Origin: Cryobacterium sinapicolor
GTDB lineage: Bacteria > Actinomycetota > Actinomycetes > Actinomycetales > Microbacteriaceae
DNA: 38,999 bases
Assembly: GCF_004403465.1 (NCBI RefSeq)
Contig: NZ_SOGQ01000095.1
Location: 1 to 38,999 of the forward strand
Direction of reading: 5' to 3'
Below the pieces are notes generated by a model that saw only the letters and a program-made list of their open reading frames with translations, was not told the DNA's origin and ran no database searches. Made by a program: the position numbers and the translations under genes. Within the stretch, counting starts at the first letter, position 1; the number at the start of each line of letters is the position of its first letter. Shown piece after piece: positions 26,123 to 32,338 of this stretch.

Positions 26123-26803
26123 ATGGCGAAGCTTGAAGATAGAACACCGGTCACCCGTGAGCGAGCGATCAGGGTCGCCATGGCGCTGGCCGATGCCGAC
26201 GGGATCGAGTCGCTCAGCATGCGCAAGCTGGCCGCCGCACTCGACATAACGGCCATGTCGCTCTACTACCATTTGAAGGACAAGGAAGATCTTCTCGACG
26301 GGATGCTCGACATCGTGCACTCCGAATTCGCGACGCCGAGTGCTGGGGACGAGTGGCGGGCGGCCATGCGGAAGCGGGCGGGGTCGACGCGCAGTGTCCT
26401 GGCACAGCATCCCTGGGCCATCAGCATGAAGGCCCGAACATCCCCTGGGCCGGCGACCCTCGGTCACCTCGATTCAGTCATCGGCTGCTTAACGGCTGCG
26501 GGCTTCTCGATGGCCATGACGGGCCACGCCATGTCGATCCTGGACAGTTACGTGCTGGGCTTCGCCCAGCAGGAGGCCTCGCTGCCGCTCGACCCGTCCG
26601 GCGACATCGGCGACGCGACCGAAGCCATTATGGCGCAGCAGGAAGCCATGGCCGACTCCTTCAAAAACCTCGCCGCGATGGCAGTATCGCTGATCCTGCA
26701 GCCCGGATACGCCTTAGGTAACGAATTTGACTTCGGTCTCGAACTGATTCTCGACGGTCTCGAAGTAGCCCTTCTCAGCGACTCCGTTTCTCTTAGTCAG
26801 TGA
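26123..26803 (+). CDS. TetR/AcrR-family repressor, paralogue of the regulator at 6253-6948
   Basis: A 226-residue repressor. The helix-turn-helix reads RAIRVAMALADADG then MRKLAAALDITAMSLYYHLK. The C-terminal TetR_C-type domain shares EWRAAMRKRAGSTRSVLAQH, PGPATL and FDFGLELILDGLE with the other TetR of this window, so the two are clear paralogues. The ATG at 26123 is preferred over 26111 because the latter lies inside the operator. Divergent from the DUF4386 gene. The inducing ligand is unknown. Confidence 0.88.
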   Translation: MAKLEDRTPVTRERAIRVAMALADADGIESLSMRKLAAALDITAMSLYYHLKDKEDLLDGMLDIVHSEFATPSAGDEWRAAMRKRAGSTRSVLAQHPWAISMKARTSPGPATLGHLDSVIGCLTAAGFSMAMTGHAMSILDSYVLGFAQQEASLPLDPSGDIGDATEAIMAQQEAMADSFKNLAAMAVSLILQPGYALGNEFDFGLELILDGLEVALLSDSVSLSQ

Positions 26804-27022
26804 CGTTCGGCCGGACAAGGCCAAACACCTTCCATCGGATGAGACCGGCGGACCACCGCTACGGACCTAACCGTCCCGCGACGGTCCACGTACTGCCCGA
26901 GAGGACAAATCACCCAGCATTCGAGACAATTCGACGCGCGTGAATACAGACAAAGCAGCCTGAGCGGCGTCGTTGAACATGAATTCGCAGCCACGAAGAG
27001 CCGCAAGATCCGCTGTAACCAG

Positions 27023-27060
27023 AAATCGCTCCTGAGAAGTCTGAGGAGCGATTTCCTTTT
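27023..27060. terminator. Strong bidirectional hairpin terminator
   Basis: AAATCGCTCCT (27023-27033) pairs perfectly with AGGAGCGATTT (27044-27054), followed by CCTTTT on the plus strand and flanked by A/T on the other side. On the minus strand it lies about 50 bases after the tRNA-like 3' end, as a tRNA terminator would. Confidence 0.85.
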
Positions 27061-27103
27061 GCTTCGACCGGACCGTTTCGTGAAGAGTTTCGCGAACGGC
27101 CCT

Positions 27104-27139
27104 TGGTGGGCTGACAGGATTTAAACCTGCGACCCCTTG
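27104..27139 (-). other. 3' remnant of a tRNA gene (probable attachment-site scar)
   Basis: On the minus strand the sequence reads a variable-loop-like AAGGGGTC, T-arm GCAGG-TTTAAAT-CCTGT, then CAGCCCA and CCA. The T-arm is well formed, though the normally invariant C of the T-loop is T. No TGGGCTG acceptor 5' strand, D-arm or anticodon arm is found in the next 80 bases. Half tRNAs of this kind are typical of integration sites of phages and integrative elements. Confidence 0.65.
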
Positions 27140-27261
27140 AAGGTACAAGCCTTAATTCAGTCATTGCTGAATGTCTCCGAAAACCCTCGGATCTCCTTGT
27201 GTTTACAGGGAACCGGTGATTTGAGCACCGAATCGAGGGGCCATTCTCAGGTACACGGCGG

Positions 27262-27611
27262 TCAGAATGCGCAGGAGCCGTGCGCGATCAGAGCGACATC
27301 TCCCTCGACCATCGCAGGCAGCACCCGCGTGAGCACCCGCGACGCGCGGGCGGCGACCTCCTCGACCGTCTCGCCGGGCGCCTCACCGCGAATCACGCCG
27401 TGGGTGAATGCGCTCCAGTTGTAGCCGAGTTCGCTGCGGATGTCCCACGTCGTACGCCCCTCGTACCCGCCGTAGTCCCACTCAACGAGAAACGGATCGA
27501 CCTCCGCTTGAAGGCCAGCGAGCACTCCGTCTCCCCATGGCGCAAGAGAACCAGCTTCCCCGACGGGTCATCCGGAGCGGGGTGGCTGGGCAGCGGCTCG
27601 CTCGTGAACAT
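27262..27611 (-). pseudogene. Broken histidine phosphatase (phosphoglycerate mutase-like) gene
   Basis: The start region reads KLVLLRHGETE, the phosphohistidine motif of the family. About five codons later homology stops; in another frame it resumes as LAGLQAEVDPFLVEWDYGGYEGRTTWDI and runs to LIAHGS, where the second catalytic His lies. Comparison with the family implies loss of about 40-50 central residues plus a frame change, and the C-terminus past the second His is also missing. Non-functional. Confidence 0.7.
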
Positions 27612-27734
27612 ACGGCAACAGTAGTATCGCGCCGCGGTTCTCATGGAAGTCATTAATTGCTGCAGAGGCCAGTGTTCACCCCTGCGACACGGCGGGGCCG
27701 ATTACCCTCGGCCCTCGCGAGGCAGACTCCCCCG

Positions 27735-27839
27735 CACCAGTCGATGCGCTGCTGGACCGCTCAGTTGGAGCGAGCCGATGCCCTCCAATTCGGCCGGGTG
27801 ACCTACGAGATGATGGAGTCGGCGTGGCAGCATCCGTGA
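27735..27839 (+). pseudogene. RibD/dihydrofolate-reductase-like fragment
   Basis: The frame ends ALQFGRVTYEMMESAWQHP and stops. FGRVTYEMMESAW is a motif of RibD C-terminal-domain (DHFR-like) reductases. Just upstream IDALLDRSVGAS-like sequence appears in another frame. Only about 35 codons survive. A complete relative lies at 29570-30163. Confidence 0.5.
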
Positions 27840-27849
27840 GCGCCACCTC

Positions 27850-28434
27850 CTATTGCAGTGCAGTCACCCACCCAATGAAACGGGCTGGGCTCGCGTAGTG
27901 GATGACGCCGTCGCGGTACCGGTACGCGGAGTCGAACTCCGGTGTCGGCCGGCTGACCGACCACGGGCCGGTCTCGGTGTACCCGTCAGCTAGAAGCTGA
28001 GCTCTCAGAACATCCCAAGCCGGCATATCCCGGGTCCAGTTCGCGTACCGAACGGTCAGGTCCGTCTGCGGTTTCGTCCACTCGCAGCGCAGGCCGTCAG
28101 CTCCGACCACTGAGTCCAGTTCACCGCCGGGGCCGTCATCACGAAAAGTGAGTCCGTCCGTCGCCATTTTCGAATTCAGGTCAGCGGTGAAAGCGTTGTC
28201 GCATGTATCGGTTTCAGGGATCAGCGTCGGGGTCGGAGTCGGAGTCGGAGTCGGAGTCGGAGTCGGAGTCGGAGTCGGAGTCGGAGTCGGAGTCGGAGTT
28301 ATTGTTACGGTCATCGTCGGCGCAGAAACCGGTCCACCAGATTCCGGTACCGACCCAGAACATCCGATCATCGCCACCGCCAAACAAGCCGCCGCCAGAA
28401 CCGCACTCGCCCCTCGAAACCCCCTGATACGCAT
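27850..28434 (-). CDS. Lipoprotein with Thr-Pro repeat linker
   Basis: A signal peptide with lipobox MIGC (Cys about 25) is followed by a Ser/Pro-rich stretch, about fourteen Thr-Pro dipeptides, and a globular C-terminal domain of about 120 residues with two cysteines (DTCDNAF and LRCEWTK) likely to form a disulfide. The TP run is encoded by a tandem hexanucleotide repeat, so its length may vary between strains. The start is taken as the ATG at 28434; the GTG at 28440 is possible. The C-terminal domain is not recognised, though DGLRCEWTK resembles small secreted actinobacterial proteins of unknown role. Confidence 0.75.
   Translation of the reverse strand: MRIRGFRGASAVLAAACLAVAMIGCSGSVPESGGPVSAPTMTVTITPTPTPTPTPTPTPTPTPTPTPTPTLIPETDTCDNAFTADLNSKMATDGLTFRDDGPGGELDSVVGADGLRCEWTKPQTDLTVRYANWTRDMPAWDVLRAQLLADGYTETGPWSVSRPTPEFDSAYRYRDGVIHYASPARFIGWVTALQ
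28232..28297 (+). repeat. Tandem hexanucleotide repeat, (GTCGGA) x 11
   Basis: Eleven perfect copies of GTCGGA follow one another inside the lipoprotein gene. Each unit encodes one Thr-Pro on the minus strand, so copy-number change by slippage keeps the frame and alters linker length. Confidence 0.95.
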
Positions 28435-28724
28435 AGCCACAACCTACTCGTTCCGGCCCGCAGCGATTTCTATAGGCCGTCGTTCCGTAACTGGCGCTAT
28501 GACTCCCCCGCCAGTTCGGGGTGACGGATATGGTCGCGGAACGTCCAGGGTAAACAGGCGAAACGACCTGCTTGGTGCCCTCGATTTCAACCTGCAAGCA
28601 GTAGGTCAACGCTTTTTTGCCCCCGATGCCCGGTACGGACGTGAGTCGTTTCATCCAGACCGCGACCTGGCGTTCGTCGAGGTCGTCCACGTGCCCTGCC
28701 TGGAATTGATAACGATTGACGATA
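28435..28724. other. Intergenic stretch between lipoprotein and HigB-like toxin genes
   Basis: This holds the divergent promoters. The minus strand has a protein-like run, RLTSVPGIGGKKALTYCLQ, of helix-hairpin-helix flavour, but it lacks a start and is not assignable. I see no intact gene. Confidence 0.35.
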
Positions 28725-28741
28725 ATAACGCTGAGCGTTAT
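28725..28741. promoter_or_regulatory. Operator of the higBA-like operon
   Basis: ATAACGC-TGA-GCGTTAT is a perfect 7-3-7 palindrome ending ten bases before the toxin start, the expected place for antitoxin autorepression. Confidence 0.75.
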
Positions 28742-28750
28742 GCTAATGGT

Positions 28751-29032
28751 GTGATCCAGACGTTCGCAGAAAAAGACACTGAGCCTGTCTGGCAGCGGGT
28801 CCATGTGCGCAGGTTTGGCCCCGACTTGCAGCGAATCGCGAATCGAAAGTTACTGATACTCGACGCCGCTGAAACCATCAATGACCTGCGCGTTCCACCG
28901 GGCAACCGCCTCGAACAGCTGCAGGGCAACCGAAAAGGCCAACACAGCATCCGAGTCGACGACCAATGGCGCATCTGCTTCACGTGGACACCCGCTGGGC
29001 CAATAGATGTCGAAATCACCGACTATCACTGA
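28751..29032 (+). CDS. higB: HigB/RelE-family toxin
   Basis: A 93-residue basic protein: VIQTFAEKDTEPVWQ, then RIANRKLLILDAAETINDLR, NRLEQLQGNRKGQHSIRVDD and QWRICFTWTPAGPIDVEITD. The last two segments are the HigB signature (RxGQYSIRINDQWRICF-like). Such toxins cleave translated mRNA at the ribosome. The GTG at 28751 is chosen because it gives the normal N-terminus; an upstream open frame through the GTCGGA repeat is artefactual. The antitoxin gene follows after 9 bases, toxin-first order being usual for HigBA. Confidence 0.9.
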   Translation: MIQTFAEKDTEPVWQRVHVRRFGPDLQRIANRKLLILDAAETINDLRVPPGNRLEQLQGNRKGQHSIRVDDQWRICFTWTPAGPIDVEITDYH

Positions 29033-29041
29033 GGAGATATT

Positions 29042-29338
29042 GTGACTGCCGCACACGAGCCCATTCACCCCGGCGAGATTCTTCTCGAAGAATTCCTCAC
29101 TCCGCTTGGCATCAGCCAATACCGTCTTGCCCAGGCAATCGCCGTGCCCCCGCGCCGCATCAACGAGATCGTTCACGGTAAGCGAGGTATCAGCCCGGAC
29201 ACCGCCCTTCGGCTGTCACGAGCACTCGACACAACGGATCGATTTTGGATGAACCTCCAGACCCGATACGACCTTGACGTGCAATCTGCTGCTCACGCGG
29301 GAGAGCTCAACCAGATCCGGTCACTCCTGAGCGCCTAG
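29042..29338 (+). CDS. higA: HigA-family antitoxin
   Basis: A 98-residue Xre-type antitoxin. EPIHPGEILLEEFLTPLGIS is the diagnostic HigA opening, followed by the HTH QYRLAQAIAVPPRRINEIVH and the SRALDTTDRFWMNLQTRYDL helix that contacts the toxin. GTG start with a GAGGAG site seven bases upstream. It neutralises the neighbouring toxin and should repress the operon through the palindrome at 28725-28741. Confidence 0.93.
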   Translation: MTAAHEPIHPGEILLEEFLTPLGISQYRLAQAIAVPPRRINEIVHGKRGISPDTALRLSRALDTTDRFWMNLQTRYDLDVQSAAHAGELNQIRSLLSA

Positions 29339-29363
29339 CGAGGCCGATGCGCCCGTTGAGGGT

Positions 29364-29445
29364 TCCCAAACACCACTCCCCCGAGACTTCGGAATCTTCG
29401 TGACTTGGCGCTGAATCTGCGTCCGTCGAGGTCCGTCTTGCGGAC
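29364..29445. repeat. Dispersed repeat, copy 2
   Basis: This is the partner of 5473-5560 in the same orientation. The minus strand reads DLDGRRFSAKSRRFRSLGG then VVFGN, matching the corresponding frame of copy 1. It lies between higA and a reductase-like gene. Confidence 0.5.
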
Positions 29446-29569
29446 CAACAAAGGCGGTCGCCGTGGAGCCGGGGGCGAGTTGTAGGGTGGTGCCGAGCCC
29501 GCCCATCGCTGATTCAGAAAGCTAGCGTGTAGGAGTCCCTGCAATCGTGGCTCGGCGAAGGGAGTGGTC

Positions 29570-30163
29570 ATGGCCGGCCGGTTCGTTTACTGGATGAATG
29601 TCTCGCTTGATCTCTTCATCGAGCGCGAGGTGGGTGAGCACGGTGACATCGGAGGGCCCAGTTGGATCCGCCTGGGCGAGCCGCTGCATCGCGAATTCAA
29701 CGCTCGCGCGCGGGCGCTGGCGATGATGGTTCAGGGCCGCAAAGTCTTCGAGATGATGGATCCGTTCTGGCCGAACGCGCGCACAGACGAATCCCTTCCG
29801 GGCTTCCTGCGCGCGTACGGCGAGATCTGGACGGACAAACCCAAGGTGCTCGTCTCGCGCACGCGCACCACGGCCGAACACAACACGCGCATCATCGGCG
29901 ACGACAACGCGATCGAACAGCTCGCCGTGCTGCGACAGGAGACGGATGGAGAAATCGGCATCGGTGGCGCGAACCTCGCCACCCAGCTGATGCGGGCTCA
30001 CCTGCTCGACGAGCTCTTGCTGTTCACACACCCTGTCGTGCTCGGAGCCGGCCGGCCGCTCTTCGACGCTCTCGACCAGCCTCTCGAGCTCGACCTCTTG
30101 GAACAGGATTCGTTCGACCAAGGAGTGACGATGCACCGGTACGCGGTGCGCGGGGCACGTTAG
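29570..30163 (+). CDS. Dihydrofolate reductase-family (RibD C-terminal-like) protein
   Basis: A 197-residue soluble reductase-fold protein. FVYWMNVSLDLFIE opens it as in this family; MMVQGRKVFEMMDPFW, KPKVLVSRTRTTAEHNTRII, EIGIGGANLATQLM and HPVVLGAGRPLFDAL follow in the usual order, the IGGANLATQ segment forming the NADPH phosphate region. True folate substrate is unlikely; these proteins are uncharacterised oxidoreductases. The ATG at 29570 is used because GAAGGGAG lies five bases upstream. It converges with a broken nucleotidyltransferase gene, which it nearly touches. Confidence 0.85.
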   Translation: MAGRFVYWMNVSLDLFIEREVGEHGDIGGPSWIRLGEPLHREFNARARALAMMVQGRKVFEMMDPFWPNARTDESLPGFLRAYGEIWTDKPKVLVSRTRTTAEHNTRIIGDDNAIEQLAVLRQETDGEIGIGGANLATQLMRAHLLDELLLFTHPVVLGAGRPLFDALDQPLELDLLEQDSFDQGVTMHRYAVRGAR

Positions 30164-30174
30164 GGGTCACTTTG

Positions 30175-30504
30175 TGGGCCCTGACGGCGATCAGCAGCCG
30201 GACAGTGCCGTGGAGACGATCACGCCGAACGGCGTGGTGGGCATCCCGCTCGTTCAGCCACTTTGCGTCCCACCCATGCTTCAGTGCGACTCGTTCTGCG
30301 GCGGCAGCGACGGAATCGTCCGAGCCGGGGCGGACGTGAAGGACATCCAGGTCTTGCGTGGTCCCCCGATCGAAGTAGCACAGGGCGAGTGCCCGCACCG
30401 CCCACGAGCCGGATGCCGGCCACCTCACCCGAATTACGAAGCTCGGCGACGAGATCACGGAGGCCGATGATGATCGCGTTGCGGTCCAGCGCGGTGCCGA
30501 ACAT
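30175..30504 (-). pseudogene. Frameshifted nucleotidyltransferase (MNT/AbiEii-like) gene
   Basis: The ATG overlaps the Xre stop (TGATG). The first frame reads RNAIIIGLRDLVAELRNSGE then IRLVGGA; the homology continues in another frame as ALALCYFDRGTTQDLDVLHV and AAAERVALKHGWDAKWLNER. Together they form a DUF6036/AbiEii-like domain with the GGAAL and D-x-D metal site (TQDLDV). One extra base in the CCC of 30392-30394 explains the break. After WLNER the frame loses family character, so the C-terminus may also be lost against the convergent gene. Intact relatives pair with Xre proteins as toxin-like partners. Confidence 0.65.
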
Positions 30505-31079
30505 CAGACGCTCGCGAAGGTATCTGCCCAGGCAAGAACGCCGCGTTCGGCGAACTCTTTCGGCACGTCATCACGTTCGGGCGCGGGGTCGGCCGGGTCG
30601 ACCCGGAACACAATTGGTTCAGTCAGTGCGCGCTCGGGGTTGTTGACCCATCCAGGCAGCGGGATGTTCTCTTGATTGAGCCGCCATGCCACGAGAGCCG
30701 CGATGGCGGCATCCCACATAAGATCGCCGGTGGGTTCCGGCTCCGTCAGCCCAAGGATTCCTCGAACGAGTCCGCGTTCGGCGGTGAGATTATCGTTCAA
30801 CTGAAGCAAAGCCCGGAGCGCGCGGTCTGCATCCTTCGCTCGAAGATACTCTCTGATCGCCTCTGCCGCGCTGGCAGCGTCATCACGACGCGTGGGAGCG
30901 GCATACAGGCGGTGTCCGGCGCCGGCGAGCAGCCGATCGACCGTACTGTAGGCCGCATCCCGTCCACGCTCATGATGGGAGACGCTGGCCTGGTCAATGC
31001 CGGTTAGCTCTGCGAGTCTCGCCTGAGTGAGGTGTTTGCTCCGGCGAGCGGCGCGGACGAGAGTAGATGAGGCTGCCAC
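30504..31079 (-). CDS. Xre-family protein paired with a nucleotidyltransferase (putative antitoxin)
   Basis: A 191-residue protein. The N-terminal HTH covers about 5-60: LVRAARRSKHLTQARLAELT, GIDQASVSHHERGRDAAYST. A helical middle and a Trp-rich C-terminal part (DAAIAALVAWRLNQENI, PLPGWVNNPERAL) follow, as in actinobacterial Xre proteins encoded next to DUF6036 or AbiEii-like nucleotidyltransferases. GTG start with a weak ACGGAAA site. The downstream gene overlaps by one base, so the two were translationally coupled. A private palindrome lies just upstream. Function as antitoxin and autorepressor is inferred from arrangement. Confidence 0.8.
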   Translation of the reverse strand: MAASSTLVRAARRSKHLTQARLAELTGIDQASVSHHERGRDAAYSTVDRLLAGAGHRLYAAPTRRDDAASAAEAIREYLRAKDADRALRALLQLNDNLTAERGLVRGILGLTEPEPTGDLMWDAAIAALVAWRLNQENIPLPGWVNNPERALTEPIVFRVDPADPAPERDDVPKEFAERGVLAWADTFASV

Positions 31080-31100
31080 AATCGTTTCCGTCTTATATCC

Positions 31101-31122
31101 AATATGACTCGTACATCATATT
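31101..31122. promoter_or_regulatory. Palindrome upstream of the Xre gene
   Basis: AATATGA-N8-TCATATT is a perfect 7-8-7 inverted repeat placed exactly between the stop of the AbiEi-like gene and the Xre start. It suggests the Xre/nucleotidyltransferase pair has its own regulated promoter. Confidence 0.7.
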
Positions 31123-32148
31123 TTAGCGCGTGCTCGATGCAACCCGTGCCTGAAAGCCGTCCAGAACCGTTCGCCGGGTTCTCTCGACCGCGGCAGCCGC
31201 GTCGGGCCCCCCAGTCCGCTGGACGTCCCACGCCACGAGAACCGGGTCGGCCGTCCAGCCGGACACCATTGACGTCCACGCCCTGGCGGTCGACCAGATC
31301 GTGGGGTCCGCCGGAACGACGTATTCGAGGGTGGCGCTCTCCGGCGTGGTCTCGGAGAAGCCGAGTCGAGCCAGATCCAGACCTGTCCGTGCGTAAACAA
31401 CCGCACGGCGGGCCACCCGCCACGGGGCGACCAGATCAGCGGCCGGGTCCCCCGACACGATGACGTCCAGCTTGGCGGCAGCATCCCGAAGCGTCTGCGC
31501 CTGACGCACGATGGCGTCCAGACTCAACCAGTAACTGGAAATGCCCTGCGGCCCCGGATACTCCGCCAGGAATCGGTCCCACAGGGTCTCCGGCCGCGCT
31601 GCCCGCCAGCCGCCCTCGTCGCGAACCACAGCAGTATCGAGTGCGCGGAGACCGTTGGAAACGGTCACCTGGGACACGCCGCACTCTGCGGCGAGGTCCA
31701 TCTGAGTTCTCGGTCGTGACGTGCGGAGGAGCACCCGGAGCAGGGCGAATCGACCCCACGCGACACGCCCCCGTCCTGTCCCAGGTCCGCGGTCGGAGGA
31801 GAGCGCCCCTCGCAGCGTGTCGTCTTCCCTCTTGCCCACAAGAATGACAACCCCGTCCTCCAGCGACACGACCGCAATCCCTGAGTCAGCTAGGGCGGCC
31901 TCGGCCAGTCCTACACTCGCTTTCGGGACCACGTAGAGAAAGATGTCGGGGGCAGGGCCCCGTGAACGGCCGGATTCAACATCGCGTTGGATGTCCCAGC
32001 GAGAGGGGGGTGAACGGCGCACGTGCACGCGGGCAATGATGCGGCTGCCGGACAGAGTGAGGGTCACGGTGTCCGCGTCCAAGACCAGGACGTTCACGCC
32101 CAGCGCGGTGAGGAGGTTGAGGCCCTCCGAGGCAGTCACTGCTCTCAT
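31123..32148 (-). CDS. AbiEi-like DNA-binding protein (putative type IV antitoxin/regulator)
   Basis: A 341-residue protein. A central winged helix is clear: RFALLRVLLRTSRPRTQMDL, AAECGVSQVTVSNGLRALD. The C-terminal half (VSGDPAADLVAPWRVARRAV, ATLEYVVPADPTIW, ADPVLVAWDVQRTGGPDA) resembles large actinobacterial AbiEi-type antitoxins and related regulators. The N-terminal 120 residues are a mixed alpha/beta domain I do not recognise. The ATG at 32148 has an AGGAAG at long spacing. It lies 43 bases upstream of the Xre gene on the same strand. Family call is moderate; a stand-alone regulator is the alternative. Confidence 0.55.
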   Translation of the reverse strand: MRAVTASEGLNLLTALGVNVLVLDADTVTLTLSGSRIIARVHVRRSPPSRWDIQRDVESGRSRGPAPDIFLYVVPKASVGLAEAALADSGIAVVSLEDGVVILVGKREDDTLRGALSSDRGPGTGRGRVAWGRFALLRVLLRTSRPRTQMDLAAECGVSQVTVSNGLRALDTAVVRDEGGWRAARPETLWDRFLAEYPGPQGISSYWLSLDAIVRQAQTLRDAAAKLDVIVSGDPAADLVAPWRVARRAVVYARTGLDLARLGFSETTPESATLEYVVPADPTIWSTARAWTSMVSGWTADPVLVAWDVQRTGGPDAAAAVERTRRTVLDGFQARVASSTR

Positions 32149-32164
32149 GGCTCTGGTCGGCTTC

Positions 32165-32227
32165 CTATAAGGTGAAGTTCAATACACGACTATAACTTAT
32201 AGCCCCAGGAATCACTACAGGTTATAG
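32165..32227. promoter_or_regulatory. Repeated CTATAA/TTATAG half sites upstream of the AbiEi-like gene
   Basis: A perfect 13-bp palindrome CTATAA-C-TTATAG (32190-32202) is flanked by single half sites CTATAA (32165-32170) and TTATAG (32222-32227). Multiple inverted half sites before the start suit a self-regulating antitoxin-like protein. Confidence 0.6.
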
Positions 32228-32338
32228 AGTCGCGAGCAACACAACGGACGCGCCACCGCGCGTCACCTCGGCAGCCGCGTCGCAAAGCTCGGGCAACTCG
32301 CCATCTAAACTGGTCGTTTGCCCACGGAAGGACCCTCA

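Noticed and set aside
27104..27180. A complete tRNA gene on the minus strand
   Set aside because: No acceptor 5' strand, D-arm or anticodon arm can be found upstream of the T-arm, and the T-loop has an invariant base changed.
28232..28297. CRISPR-like array
   Set aside because: The repeats are contiguous 6-mers with no spacers; no other regularly spaced repeats or cas genes are in the window.
28203..28427. A Ser-Glu repeat peptide on the plus strand
   Set aside because: It is only the other-strand reading of the GTCGGA array; the minus-strand lipoprotein has signal peptide, lipobox and a globular domain.
28148..28750. A long plus-strand frame that would fuse a repeat-rich region to the HigB-like toxin (294 codons)
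   Set aside because: Its first 200 codons are antisense to the lipoprotein gene and read (Val-Gly) repeats through the hexanucleotide array; the toxin family start fits the GTG at 28751.
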